A DNA stretch of 64,000 nucleotides, taken from positions 62,001-126,000 of the forward strand of contig BAXV01000004.1 of NCBI GenBank assembly GCA_001310715.1. The letters run 5' to 3'. Below the pieces are notes generated by a model that saw nothing but the letters and a program-made list of their open reading frames with translations, had not been told where the DNA came from and searched no databases. Both the position numbers and the translations under genes were made by a program. This document shows positions 11,795 through 22,395 of the stretch, piece after piece. Position 1 is the stretch's first letter, and each line of letters starts with the position of its first letter. Source of the DNA: Pseudovibrio sp. JCM 19062. Lineage in GTDB: Bacteria > Pseudomonadota > Alphaproteobacteria > Rhizobiales > Stappiaceae.

Positions 11795-13066
11795 TTGTTG
11801 GGAGCGCGCATGAGCGTAGGCAGGTTCCATGATGGGGCGATGCCTTCGCGCATGAGCAGGCGGCGCACCAGCGGGATCCTGGAGCTGAATAGAGCCCCAG
11901 AGACCGCAGCATCTGAACGGGTAGGGCATCTGTCAAAAGCGAGCGGTTGAGCAGGTCAACGGCGGTCGTGCGGCTGATGACATCTGCCTTGCGGCTGCGG
12001 TCATACTTTTGCAACAGCTCTGCCGACCCATGTCGGCCTTGGTATGTTTTGCTTTGCCCAGCAACTCGGTGGCAACCGCCACGTCGCGTAAAGACAGATT
12101 CAGGCCTTGTGCGCCAATTGGCGGAAAGGCGTGGGCGGCTTCACCCATGAGCAAGGAGCGGTTGCCGCTCATGTGCACGGCTGTCAGGCCGGAGAGCGGA
12201 TAGACTTGGCGCGGGCTTGCCAGCTTCAAGGAGCCCAGAACGAATTGGCTGAGCTTTTCCAGCTCTGCCTCAAGCGCTTCGTCTTTGTAGTTGTTCAGCT
12301 CTTCCGCTCGCTCGGGCGTTTCCACATAGACCAATGAAGAGGTCTTGCCCGGCAAGGGGACCATGGTGAATGGGCCGGTTTTGCGATGGAACTCGGTGGA
12401 AATGTTGAAGTGTGGCAGGTCGTGCTTGAGGTTGAGAACGAGGGCCGCCTGAGGGTACTTCCAGTTCTTGGTTTCAATGCCTGCAGAGCGGCGGACGACA
12501 GAGTTGCGGCCATCTGCGCCGATCACCACCTGACAGTTCAGGTTGGGTGTGTTGCTCAGCTCAATGATGGCTTTGTGATCGTTGCCTTTGACCGTTTTGA
12601 TCGTATCTTCGACAAGCTCAATAAGCTCGTTTTTCTGCACAAGATCAAACAGAATGCGGTTCAGGTCCTTGTTGAGGATGTTGTAGCCAAAGGCAGGCAG
12701 ATCCAGTTCTGCTGCAGAGAAGGTGGTTTCCGGTGCGCGTATTAGGCGGTCTGTACCGTCGATCAGGCGCATCTTTTCGAGTGGCGTGAATGCGGACCGC
12801 AGGTCTTGCCAGATGCCGATGTTGTCAAGAAACTGACGTGAGGCATCCATCAGCGCGGTGGTGCGGGCGTCGTTGAAGTTGACCGGAGGTCCGACAAGGA
12901 CGGTTTCCAGTCCACTGCCAGCAAGGGCGAGTGCTGCGATCATACCTGCTGGGCCGGTGCCAATTACAGCGCAATCGTAGGTCTTTTCCTGCGCAGGTGT
13001 GAGGCCTTTACTTTTGCCTTTGGGGCTGTTAGTTGCAAGATTGGCTGCCATTTTCTCATTCCGCAT
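11791..13066 (-). CDS. UbiH/UbiF-family FAD-dependent ubiquinone-biosynthesis hydroxylase
   Basis: An aromatic-ring hydroxylase of the UbiH/COQ6 family, about 424 residues after repair. It has the dinucleotide-binding start DCAVIGTGPAGMIAALALAGSG, the middle motif CQVVIGADGRNSVVRRSAG and the second FAD motif LLMGEAAHAFPPIGAQGLNLSLRDVA. It acts on polyprenylated benzene rings in ubiquinone synthesis. Two shifts occur in the C-terminal third: near 12022 (GGG read as GG) and near 11897 (one G lost from GGGGG). The corrected C-terminus, RIPLVRRLLMREGIAP, is typical. The start is either 13066 or the second ATG at 13051. It converges on and overlaps the AEC gene by four bases. Confidence 0.85.
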
Positions 13067-13322
13067 TCAGTTTGCGTTCTATTACCCGAGTATCTAGGGG
13101 ATAAAACCTATCGGTTTCAAGGTGCTACACGCGGATAGTCCCCCAATGAAAGGGAAATAGCTTTGTCTGTGCCAGCTTCATCATGTCGCAGCCGCCAACT
13201 TAAATTTGAACTAAATCAATGTCGCATTGGGACTAGTACTGGTCTATGAGAGAAGCTGCATGAAGTGCTCAGGCTCCAGAACCGCTGAATTTTGCGGTTT
13301 CTGATTGATTTAGAGGTTGTTT

Positions 13323-14226
13323 ATGTCAACTACCAATCCAAAACCGGATTTTCAGTTGTCCTACCGGCTCCCTTATATCCTTTTGGGTGGTGCGGTGGTT
13401 TTGGGCTGGCTTTATCTGGGGGCGATGGTGCTGGACATGATCGCGCGCATGGATATGGGCGAGATGGGGCCGGGCATGGAGCTGTTCAATCAGTTCAACA
13501 TGTTCAAAGGCCTGCCGGAACATGTGCGTATGCAGTTGGCCTCCCTTTGTTTGCCGTTGGCTCAGGAAGCGTTTGGCATGCCTGGACTGGCGAATATGGG
13601 GCTTTACGACTACTTTCTGCTGTTTGTGATGTGGTTCATGATGGTGTTGGCGATGATGTTGCCAAGCGCTATGCCAATGCTGCAAACATATCATGAAGCT
13701 CGTGGCGATAAGTCCATTTATGTGGTGGCAGTCGGATATCTGTCAGTCTGGGCGGCGTTTTCTGCTGTGGCCACGGTTGCGCAAGGTGTTCTGCATCAAC
13801 TGGGCGTGCTGAGCCCGATGATGTTGCCGGTTTTCTCTACACTGACGATCACAACGGTTTTTGCAGCTGCAATCTATCAGTTACGCCTGCCAAACAGGCC
13901 TGCCTTGACCGGTGCCGGACGCCGAATATTGCGTTGGCGGTGCATTCCGGTGAGCAGAAGCAAAATGCCTTCCAATTTGGGGTGGAACAAGGTTTGTACT
14001 GTCTGGGCTGCTGCTGGCACTTATGGTGCTTATGTTTGCGGTGGGAATCATGAATATTATCTGGATCGCGCTGCTTGGGCTCATAATGACACTTGAAAAA
14101 AAGAGCAAAACACCGTTTACAAGCTATGGAATAGGTATCGCACTTCTGCTATGGGGCGGTGCAAACATATATTTCGCTCAAGCAGACTTACCTCTTATTG
14201 AAGCTTTGGGCGATAGATTGTTCTAA
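13323..14226 (+). CDS. DUF2182 membrane protein (putative metal-binding)
   Basis: About 302 residues with multiple hydrophobic helices and the DUF2182 hallmark WFMMVLAMMLPSAMPML. Methionine-rich helices (DMIARMDMGEMGPGMEL, MMVLAMMLPSAMPM) and a CLGCCW cysteine cluster suggest copper or other soft-metal handling, which is the usual prediction for this family. The ATG at 13323 has AGAGG seven bases upstream; an in-frame ATG at 13317 is less well placed. Two shifts lie near 13880 and 14012 (GGG read as GG before CACTTATGG). The end of the frame, YGIGIALLLWGGANIYFAQAD, is intact. Divergent from ubiH-type gene, with a 250-base shared upstream region. Confidence 0.75.
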
Positions 14227-14263
14227 GTGGTACCATCACTTAAAGAATAACAAAGGACCCAAG

Positions 14264-14959
14264 TTGACCGGTCAGACAAACCCCCAACTGTTCCTCATTC
14301 ATGTACTCACCGCATTGGGGGCACCTATTGCGTTGCTTGCGCTTGTCGCTGGAGCGAACGGCAATTTGCCTATGATGTTCTTCTGGCTCTGGGTGGCACT
14401 TGTTGTCGACGGGTTGGATGGTCCTTTAGCTCGGAAATTTCTTATCCAGACACGCCTGCCTCGCTGGAACGGGGTGATTCTGGATCTGGTGATCGATTAT
14501 TCCACCTATGTTTTCCTGCCTGCATTTGCACTTTATCAAAGCGGATTGCTCTCCGAGTTCTGGGGATTGTTGTCTGGTGCAGTCATTGTCTTTACCGGCG
14601 CAATTTACTTTGCTGACGGTAATATGAAGACTGAATCCGGTGGCTTCCTAGGCTTTCCTGGTGTCTGGAACATGGTGATTGTGGTGCTGGTTGTGTTGCA
14701 GTCGCCGGCATGGATCATTATCGGCATGGTGGCGCTGTGCTCGGTTCTTACCTTTACGCCCGTTGAGTTTGTGCATCCGGTACGCACCGCCAAGTGGCGC
14801 TTGTTGACCCTGAGCGTTATCACGATCTGGAGTGCCGCACTTGCTCTGGCGCTTTATCAGGACTTTGCGATTGAAAGCTGGCTGTTTGCGTTGATTGCCG
14901 TGACCAGTCTTTATCTGTTTTGCGTTGGTGCGGTGCATCAGGTGTTTCGAAAGCTCTGA
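14264..14959 (+). CDS. pcs: Phosphatidylcholine synthase (CDP-diacylglycerol-choline O-phosphatidyltransferase)
   Basis: Condenses choline with CDP-diacylglycerol to form phosphatidylcholine in the inner membrane, a one-step route common in alphaproteobacteria. The CDP-alcohol phosphotransferase motif is present in the Pcs-specific form: VDGLDGPLARKF, RLPRWNGVILDLVIDYSTYVFLPA. About eight hydrophobic segments follow, and the total of 231 residues is normal. I chose the TTG at 14264 because AAAGGA precedes it by 7 bases and upstream in-frame codons lie inside the previous gene. The frame is intact, and a terminator follows at 14986-15020. Confidence 0.92.
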   Translation: MTGQTNPQLFLIHVLTALGAPIALLALVAGANGNLPMMFFWLWVALVVDGLDGPLARKFLIQTRLPRWNGVILDLVIDYSTYVFLPAFALYQSGLLSEFWGLLSGAVIVFTGAIYFADGNMKTESGGFLGFPGVWNMVIVVLVVLQSPAWIIIGMVALCSVLTFTPVEFVHPVRTAKWRLLTLSVITIWSAALALALYQDFAIESWLFALIAVTSLYLFCVGAVHQVFRKL

Positions 14960-14985
14960 CATCCTTTAGAATCACTGCTTGTTTT

Positions 14986-15020
14986 GCGCCCGGCCTTTTG
15001 GTCGGGCGTTTTGTTTTTTT
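14986..15020 (+). terminator. Rho-independent terminator of pcs
   Basis: Arms CGCCCG (14987-14992) and CGGGCG (15003-15008) enclose a ten-base loop that can add further GGCC/GGTC pairing, followed by TTTTGTTTTTTT. It lies 27 bases after the pcs stop codon. Confidence 0.85.
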
Positions 15021-15124
15021 AGGCTTCGTATTTCTGCTTAGATGGTATGTTTGGGTCAAGTTGCTTGCAAGTTGCGGGCAATCTGGTCAAACTCCGCAGC
15101 TGATGTTTCTAAAGGAGCAATAAA

Positions 15125-16102
15125 ATGGTCTGGGCCGTACGCGTCAAAAAAGCTGGTGATCCCTCCGTTCTTTCCTATGAGGAGGTTGATGTGCCAGAGC
15201 CGAAGGCGGGTGAAGTTCGCATTCGCCACACTGCCATTGGTCTCAATTTCATTGATACTTACTTCCGCTCCGGCCTTTATCCAGCTCCGGGGGGCAGCTC
15301 GTTTATTCCTGGAAATGAAGGTGCAGGTGTTGTTGTTGCGCTTGGTGAAGGGGTGAACAATCTTGCTGTGGGGGATCGGGTTGCCTATGCAGGGCCGCTG
15401 GGTGCTTATATTCAGGAACGAAACATTCCCGCCAGTGCTCTTGTCAAAATCCCTGACGGTGTGAGTGACGAGCAGGCGGCGTGTTCGATGCTGAAAGGCA
15501 TGACAGCGTGCTATCTGCTTAAAAAGACATTTCGGGTTACGCCGGATACGACGCTGCTCTTCCATGCAGCGGCTGGCGGGGTTGGCTTGATTGCCGGACA
15601 GTGGGCATCTGCTCTTGGGGCAACTGTTATTGGTACTGTCAGCTCTCAAGAAAAAGCACGTCTGGCTGCGGCTCATGGTTATGAATATGTGATCAACTAC
15701 AAGACCGAGGATTGGGTTGCGCGGGTGCGCGCGATTACAGACGGTCGGCTTTGCGATGTGGTTTATGACAGTGTGGGCAAGGATACATACCCGGCCTCGC
15801 TTGATTGCATTCGTCCGCGTGGGATGTGGTGTACCTTTGGTCAGTCTTCCGGTCCGATACAGGACATGAATATTGCCTTGTTGGGGCAAAAAGGGTCATT
15901 GTTTGCGACCCGTCCAAGCCTGTTTCATTATGTCGCCGAGCGTTGGGAACTTGAGGAAACGGCTGCTGATCTGTTCTCAGTAATTGCGGATGGAACTGTC
16001 AAAATCGAGATCAACCAGCGTTATGACCTAAAGGACATGGCGCAGGCGCACAGAGACCTTGAAGGACGTAAAACCACCGGAACAACTGTCATTATCCCGT
16101 AG
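15125..16102 (+). CDS. NADPH:quinone oxidoreductase, zeta-crystallin type (QorA-like)
   Basis: A 325-residue zinc-independent medium-chain dehydrogenase/reductase. The ATG at 15125 follows AAAGGAGCAATAAA. Motifs include IGLNFIDTYFRSGLYP, PGNEGAGVVVALGEGV, the NADPH-binding AAAGGVGLIAGQWASALGA and YKTEDWVARVRAIT. It lacks the zinc-ligand cysteines of alcohol dehydrogenases, which fits quinone reductases. The enzyme reduces quinones or enones with NADPH in the cytoplasm. The gene is intact and is followed after 30 bases by a LysR regulator, though that regulator more likely belongs to the purine block. Confidence 0.9.
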   Translation: MVWAVRVKKAGDPSVLSYEEVDVPEPKAGEVRIRHTAIGLNFIDTYFRSGLYPAPGGSSFIPGNEGAGVVVALGEGVNNLAVGDRVAYAGPLGAYIQERNIPASALVKIPDGVSDEQAACSMLKGMTACYLLKKTFRVTPDTTLLFHAAAGGVGLIAGQWASALGATVIGTVSSQEKARLAAAHGYEYVINYKTEDWVARVRAITDGRLCDVVYDSVGKDTYPASLDCIRPRGMWCTFGQSSGPIQDMNIALLGQKGSLFATRPSLFHYVAERWELEETAADLFSVIADGTVKIEINQRYDLKDMAQAHRDLEGRKTTGTTVIIP

Positions 16103-16132
16103 GTCGGGTGAAACTGAATACAGGGAGAGCAG

Positions 16133-17062
16133 ATGGACCGGTCGCGGTATCTTTACGGCCCAGCGCTTCGCTATTTTGCTGCAGCTGCAGAAGAAAGCTC
16201 CATCCGGGCGGCGGCACGCAAGCTCAATGTGGCCTCATCCGCAGTTAACAGGCAGATACTGGGGCTGGAAAAACAGCTGGGAATGGAGCTGTTTGAACGT
16301 GTGGGGCGCGGGATCCGGCTATCGCCTGCAGGCGATATTCTGCTCGCGCACATCCGGCGTACCCTGTCTGATCTGGAAGCCACCGGCGCCGAACTTGATG
16401 CGCTCAAAGGGTTACGGCGCGGTGTGGTTTCTATTGCAACGGTTGAAAGTGTGACCGAAGCGCTTTTGCCTGAGGTGATTGCCCGTTTCCATAAGGAGCA
16501 TAGCGGCATTCACGTGGACGTTCAGGTGATGGGCGGAGAGCGGGTTGTTGAGGCTGTTGAGAAAGCCGAAGTGGATGTTGGTTTTACGTTTGAACCGCCG
16601 GACACAGATGCGCTCAATGTGACCTACAAGAAATCGCTGCAAATCGGGGCGATTGTTGCGCCAAGCCATCCTTTGGCAGGGCAAGACCAGCTCAGCCTTG
16701 CGCAGTGTTTCGAGTATCCGATTGCGCTGCCAGCACCGGGCATCTCGATCCGGTCACAGCTGGATGTAGCACTTTCTCATGGTTCGATCAGTCGGCAGAG
16801 CAGTGTGGAGGCGAACTCTCTGCGGTTCATGAAGCATTTGGTGCGTTCAGGCGAAATGGTTGCGTTTCAAACATCGGTTGGGCTTGAAGAAGAGCTGGCA
16901 AGCAATAGGCTGTTGTTCAAACCGCTTCGTGACGAGCAACTGGCGCAGGCGCATTTTTGCGTCATTACCTCGTCTTTGCGCGGCCTTGCATTGGCACCAG
17001 ACATATTTGTTCAACAAACTGTAGCAAGTTTAGAAAAGATCCTTTCACCGTCTGTTGCTTAA
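16133..17062 (+). CDS. LysR-family transcriptional regulator
   Basis: A 309-residue LysR protein. The N-terminal winged helix-turn-helix is RYFAAAAEESSIRAAARKLNVASSAVNRQILGLEKQ, followed by the linker helix and a periplasmic-binding-like effector domain (VVSIATVESVTEALLPEVIARF, VDVGFTFEPP). It lies directly upstream of and in the same direction as uraH and the xanthine dehydrogenase genes, so it is the likely regulator of purine catabolism, with a purine intermediate such as urate as effector (inference from position). The 117-base gap to uraH could hold the regulated promoter. The gene is intact. Confidence 0.88.
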   Translation: MDRSRYLYGPALRYFAAAAEESSIRAAARKLNVASSAVNRQILGLEKQLGMELFERVGRGIRLSPAGDILLAHIRRTLSDLEATGAELDALKGLRRGVVSIATVESVTEALLPEVIARFHKEHSGIHVDVQVMGGERVVEAVEKAEVDVGFTFEPPDTDALNVTYKKSLQIGAIVAPSHPLAGQDQLSLAQCFEYPIALPAPGISIRSQLDVALSHGSISRQSSVEANSLRFMKHLVRSGEMVAFQTSVGLEEELASNRLLFKPLRDEQLAQAHFCVITSSLRGLALAPDIFVQQTVASLEKILSPSVA

Positions 17063-17179
17063 ATAGCATCGGTGAGTGCTCTTTTTTTGTTCTTTTGTTA
17101 TCACTCAAATGAGTGCACCTTGTAGTTTCACTTATATATCAACATCTGATGTAGATGTTATTTTGCAGGCGAGGAAACT

Positions 17180-17533
17180 ATGGGGCGTTTAACCACCCAC
17201 GTTTTGGACAGTGCTCAGGGAAAACCTGCAGCGGGGCTGCGGGTTGTGCTGCTGCGTGTGGACGGCGACCGCTTCACAAAACTCAGTCAGTTCATAACCA
17301 ATGCTGATGGGCGTGTGGATGGGCCGTTGCTTGAGGGTGATCGCCTGAGTGCCGGCACCTATGAGCTTCAGTTTCATGCTGGCGATTACCTGCGCGGTGA
17401 AGGCTTGTCTCTTCCTGAACTCGCTTTCCTTGATGTTGTTCCCATTCGCTTTGGTGTTGCGGATACCGACAGCCATTACCATGTGCCGCTTTTGCTCTCT
17501 CCGTTTGGCTACACCACGTATAGGGGGAGCTGA
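17180..17533 (+). CDS. uraH: 5-hydroxyisourate hydrolase (transthyretin-like)
   Basis: Hydrolyses 5-hydroxyisourate, the product of urate oxidation, to OHCU. The 117-residue protein has the family's N-terminal [19 protein letters not shown] (catalytic histidine), RVDGPLL, the central [10 protein letters not shown] and the invariant C-terminal [18 protein letters not shown] signature. The stop is four bases before the xdhA start, so it leads the purine operon. Puud (urate hydroxylation) and uraD (the next step) lie about 10 kb downstream in the same direction, completing the route to S-allantoin. No frameshift. Confidence 0.96.
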   Translation: MGRLTTHVLDSAQGKPAAGLRVVLLRVDGDRFTKLSQFITNADGRVDGPLLEGDRLSAGTYELQFHAGDYLRGEGLSLPELAFLDVVPIRFGVADTDSHYHVPLLLSPFGYTTYRGS

Positions 17534-17537
17534 GCTG

Positions 17538-19025
17538 ATGCGTACGACACTCCGTTTTTTTTGCGTAAAGGGAAAGTGGTTGAGTTGGACCGGTTTGAGC
17601 CGACGACCACGCTCCTCGACTATCTGCGGCTTCAGGAACGCTCCACCGGCACTAAGGAAGGGTGTAATGAAGGCGATTGCGGTGCGTGTACCGTAGCACT
17701 TGGTCGTTTGCGCGATGGCAAGCTGGTGTATGAGCCGGTGAACAGCTGCATCTTAATGCTTGGGCAGATTGATGGCTGTGAGTTGGTTACGGTTGAGGAT
17801 CTGGAAGGGCCGGACGGGCTTCACCCTGTGCAACAGGCGCTTGTGGACCTTCACGGCTCGCAATGCGGGTTTTGTACACCGGGTTTTGTGATGAACCTGT
17901 TTACGCTTTATCACGCCAACACGCCGGGATTGACGCGGCAAGATGTGAATACGTGGCTTGCGGGTAATTTGTGCCGGTGCACGGGGTACAGGCCGATTGT
18001 GGATGCGGCGTTGGACGCTTGCAGTGCTGGCTGAACGATGCTTTTGCTGCCCGAGCGGCGGAGACTGAAGTCAAACTGGCTGAGCTTCATGATGCGCAGG
18101 ATATCCGTGTGGGCAATCATGAGCGGTTTTTCTTTGTGCCTTGCAGCTTCCAAAGTCTGCTGGAGACCTATGGCAAACATCCTGATGCCACGCTACTTTC
18201 CGGCGCAACGGATGTGGGACTTTGGGTGACCAAAGATCTGCGTGATCTGCCGAAGATTATTTATCTGGGCCGGGTGGCTGGTTTGAGCACATGTTATGAG
18301 GATGAGCAAGGCATCCGGCTTGGTGCGGGCGCATCCTATACGGTTGCGGAAGAATTCCTGAAGTCCATTGATCCTGATCTTGATGTGGTGATCAGCCGGA
18401 TCGGCTCCAAGCAGGTGCGTGCCTCGGGGACGGTTGGCGGGAATATTGCCAACGGATCGCCTATCGGGGACATGCCGCCGATGCTGATTGCTCTTGGGGC
18501 AGAAATCGAGCTGCAAAGCAATCGCGGTCGGCGCACTCTGCCGCTGGAGAGTTTCTTCCTCGACTATGGCAAGCAGGATATCACTGAGGGTGAAGTGCTG
18601 ACATCGATCAGTGTGCCGCGTCTGGCTGAGGATGAACAATTTAGGCTTATAAAATTTCCAAGCGCTTTGATCAGGATATTTCTGCGGTGATGGCTGCGTT
18701 TTATCTGAGCGTCAAAGAAGGCGTGGTTGAGAGCGCACGTATTGCATTTGGCGGTATGGCGGGCATCCCCAAACGAGCAAGTGGAGCTGAAGCGGCTCTT
18801 GTGGGGGCAGCGCTTCATGATCCTGACAGCTGGAAGCAGGCGCTGAGCGCTATTGAGAATGATTTCAGCCCGCTTAGTGACATGCGGGCCTCGGCCTCTT
18901 ACCGGCGTGATGTGGCGTGTGGGCTTTTGGAGAAAGCTCTTGTGGAGATAGCTGCAAAGTCCAGCCAACACACGCGGGTCCACGGGCAACGTGAACTGGA
19001 TACGGGAGGCGCACATGTCAGCTGA
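17538..19025 (+). CDS. xdhA: Xanthine dehydrogenase small subunit (2Fe-2S and FAD domains)
   Basis: Carries the iron-sulphur and FAD centres of the molybdenum enzyme that oxidises hypoxanthine and xanthine to urate. About 495 residues. The two [2Fe-2S] motifs are CNEGDCGACTV and CGFCTPGFVMNLF...CRCTGYRPI; the FAD domain has LLSGATDVGLWVTK and VGGNIANGSPIGDMPPMLIALGAEIEL. Three shifts interrupt it: the T8 run at 17555-17562 (9 fits, giving LRFFLRKGKVVEL), near 18027 (GGG read as GG) and near 18643 (AGGGCT read as AGGCT). The start at 17538 is four bases after uraH, and the end overlaps xdhB. Confidence 0.95.
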
Positions 19026-21359
19026 TCTTCTTGAAAAAAACCAAGAAACGCTCGTCTTCGTCTCAGGTGGTTGGAAAGCCGCTTAAACATGATAGTGCGC
19101 AAAAGCATGTGTCTGGTAAGGCAACCTATGTGGATGACATTATCGAGCCTCATGGCACGCTGCATGTGGCGCCTGGGTATGCGGCAGATGTAGTGTGTGG
19201 CCGGATCACGAAGGTTGATCTGAGCGCAGTTAGGGCGGCTCCAGGTGTTGTGGCTGTGTTGGATGCCTCTGACATTCCGGGTGTGAATGATTGCTCGCCT
19301 GTCGCCGGAGATGATCCGGTTCTGGCGACGGACAGGATTGTGTTTCATGGTCAGCTGATCTTTCTTGTGGTGGCTGAGACACGCTGCAAGCCCGCAAAGC
19401 TGTGCGGCTGGCGCAGATCGAAGTTGAAGATGAAACGCCGGTTTTGAGCATTGCCGCTGCGCTTAAGGCGGAGCAGACCGTTCTGCCTGATTATGAATTT
19501 CGCCGTGGTTCACCAGAGCAAATTATCGAGCGCTCAGAGCGAATGCTGGAAACCCGTCTGGTGATGGGTGGGCAGGAGCATTTTTATCTTGAGGGACAGG
19601 TCGCTTTTGCATTTCCCGGTGAAGATGGGGACATGCTTGTCCAATCTTCCACCCAGCACCCGACAGAGGTGCAGCACACTGTTGCCAAGGTGCTTGGTCT
19701 TGATGACGGTGCGGTGACGGTAGAAGTGCGGCGTATGGGCGGCGCGTTTGGCGGTAAGGAAGCTCAGGCCAATCAATGGGCTGCGCTGGCGGCGCTTGCC
19801 GCTTATGCGACGGGGCGGCCTTGCAAGTGCAGGCTGGACCGCGATGACGATATGATCCTGACAGGAAAACGTCATGACTTTATGGTCGATCTGGCAGCTG
19901 GTTATGATGGATCGGGCAAGATTGAGGCGGCTCAAATCGAACTGAACTCCCGATGCGGCTGCTCGGCGGATCTGTCGCTCGGGATCAATGACCGTGCCAT
20001 GTTCCACTCCGATAATAGTTACTATTATCCGCAGGTGCTTATCCGATCCAAGCGTCTGAAAACAAACACAGTTTCCAATACGGCGTTTCGCGGGTTCGGC
20101 GGCCCGCAGGGGATGCTCTCCTGTGAACGTTTGATGGATGGAATTGCGATCCGGCTGGGCTGGACCCATTGGACGTGCGCAAGGCGAATTTTTATCGCGA
20201 AGGTGCCAATACCACGCCCTATGGTCAGTCGGTGGATGAGTATGATGTTTTGGCGAAGCTGGTTGACCAACTGGAACACAGTTCTGATTACCGGGCGCGC
20301 CGTAAAGCGGTTGAGGCATTTAACACTGAAAATACAGTACTGAAAAAAAGGGATTGCGCTCACTCCGGTGAAATTCGGCATTGCCTTTACCCTGACGCAT
20401 CTGAATCAGGCCGGGGCGCTCCTGCATCTTTATCGTGACGGGTCGGTGCATTTGAACCATGGCGGCACGGAGATGGGGCAGGGTCTTTATCAGAAGGTTG
20501 CTCAGATTGCGGCAACCGAAATGGGTGTCAGCCTGAGTAAAGTGAAGATTACGGCGACCAACACATCCAAGGTGGCGAATACCTCGCCAACGGCGGCCTC
20601 GTCCGGTGCGGATCTCAATGGCATGGCGACGGCCATTGCCTGCCGTGAAATTGTTGGCCGGCTTAAAACATTTGCCGCAGGGCACTTTGACGTGTCTAAA
20701 GAGGACATCACTTTACGTGATGACCAAATGCTGATTGGCGGAAAGCGAAGATATCGATCAAAGCGCTGGCCCAGCTAGCCTATGAGCACCGCATTCATTT
20801 GTCGTCCTCCGGCTTCTACAAGACACCGGAAATCGTCTGGGATCGGGCGCAGGTGAAGGGGAATCCGTTCCTGTACTATGCTTATGGTGCCTCCTGTTCT
20901 GAGGTGGTGATTGATACGCTGACGGGTGAGATGAAAGTGGAGCGGGTGGATGTGCTTCATGATGTTGGCACGTCGCTCAACCCAGCGCTGGATATAGGGC
21001 AGATTGAAGGTGGTTTTGTGCAGGGGATGGGCTGGCTGACCACGGAGGAACTTTGGTTCGATGAGGCTGGTCATTTGAAGACCCATGCGCCCTCGACCTA
21101 CAAAATCCCGACGGCCTTCGATGTGCCAGAGATTTTCAACGTGGCCCTTTATGAAAGTGAGGGCAATCCGGCGCCGACCATTTACCGTTCGAAGGCGGTT
21201 GGGGAGCCGCCACTCATGCTACCGATCTCGGTGTTTTGTGCGATCAATGATGCGATCTCCAGTCTCAATAAGGGCGTTTTGCCGAAACTGGATGCGCCTG
21301 CAACGCCTGAAGCGATCTTGAAAGCTGTCAAAGCGATCAAAGCGGGAGAGGGTGCGTGA
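19016..21359 (+). CDS. xdhB: Xanthine dehydrogenase large molybdopterin subunit
   Basis: The molybdenum-cofactor subunit, about 780 residues once roughly six shifts are bridged (first at the A7 run 19034-19040, where 6 fits). Landmarks in order: VGKPLKHDSAQKHVSGKATYVDDI, QEHFYLEGQVAFAFP, EVRRMGGAFGGKEAQANQWAALAALA, NTAFRGFGGPQGMLSCERLMD, HLNHGGTEMGQGLYQKVAQIAA, TSPTAASSGADLNG and the active-site glutamate segment AVGEPPLMLPISVF. The ATG at 19016 lies inside the 3' end of xdhA and the stop shares a base with the xdhC start, indicating translational coupling. The dense shifts fit homopolymer errors rather than decay, because all catalytic motifs survive. Confidence 0.94.
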
Positions 21360-22344
21360 TGTTGGTTTGGGGTGAGGTTCTGTCTGCTCTTGATGCTACC
21401 GGTCAATGCGTTCTGGTGAGTATCGTGAATGTTGCCGGATCTTCTCCCCGTGAGGTCGGCGCGCGGATGGTTGTGCGTCCTGACATGTCTTTTAAGGGAA
21501 CTATCGGCGGCGGCCGGCTCGAATTTGATGTTTTGCATGAAGCTGTTTCATTGATGAAGAGCGATTCTGTGGACTTCCAAACCCGATCTTATGCGCTTGG
21601 TCCAGACCTTGGACAGTGCTGCGGTGGCCGCGTTGAGATTGCATTTGAGCAATTTTTTTCTCAATTTCCGTGATATTGCACAAGACTTTTCCACAAAAGA
21701 ATGTGTGGGAATTTTTTTCAACCACTGCAAATACTTGCAGTTCCGGGCCGCTTGAAAGGCATGTATTACCTGCCGTAATGAGCAGCTCCGAATCAGCAGA
21801 AATTGTTCTAAATCAAGGTAAATTGACGGAAAGGTTCGGGGAGGACCGACCCCATCTTTATCTGTTTGGTGCAGGGCATGTTGGCAAGGCATTGGTGCTT
21901 GCGATGGCCCCTTTGGGCTTCAAGATCAGTTGGATTGATGAACGTGATGAAATTTTTCCTAAATATCTACCTTCCAATATCCGCTGCATTCATCTAAACG
22001 AGCCCCAAGTCATCGTAAAAAAACCTTGAGCCGGGAAACTTTGTCATCGTAATGACCCATGATCATAAACGTGATCATGCTATAGTAGATGCTGCTGTTC
22101 GAAGACTGATCTGGCATTTATTGGATTGATAGGCAGTGCAACCAAGCGCGCGCGAACACTAAAACGGTTCAAAGACTCCGGAATATCGGAGGCGCAGAGC
22201 AAACAGCTTGTTTGTCCGGTCGGAATTACTGAGATTAAAAGCAAAAAGCCGTCTGATATTGCAATTTCCATTGCCGCTCAACTTCTAGTGGTCAAGGAGA
22301 AACAAATAAGCAATGCTCAGGGAGGCTTTCGTTTTGCTTCTTAG
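21359..22344 (+). CDS. xdhC: Xanthine dehydrogenase accessory protein XdhC
   Basis: XdhC binds the molybdenum cofactor, promotes its sulphuration and inserts it into XdhB. The N-terminal XdhC_CoxI domain reads VNVAGSSPREVGARMVVRPDMSFKGTIGGGRLEFD and LGPDLGQCCGGRVEI; the C-terminal Rossmann domain has LYLFGAGHVGKALVLAMAPLGF and VITHDH-like VVMTHDHKRDHAI, then VCPVGITEIKSKKPSDIAISIAAQLL. The ATG uses the last A of the xdhB stop (TGATG). At least two shifts (near 21665 and 22100) break the frame. It is the third gene of the xdh operon. Confidence 0.9.
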
Positions 22345-22395
22345 GCTCAAGGAGAACGTCTTGATCTGATTTTTTGTTGGGGAACGGGTAACACG

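Noticed and set aside
19534..20319. 261-codon minus-strand frame opposite xdhB
   Set aside because: Overlaps well-supported molybdopterin-subunit sequence and shows no motif; shadow frame.
17538..22344. Reading xdhA, xdhB and xdhC as pseudogenes
   Set aside because: All catalytic and cofactor motifs survive in the right order and the breaks sit at homopolymers, as in essential genes of the same window.
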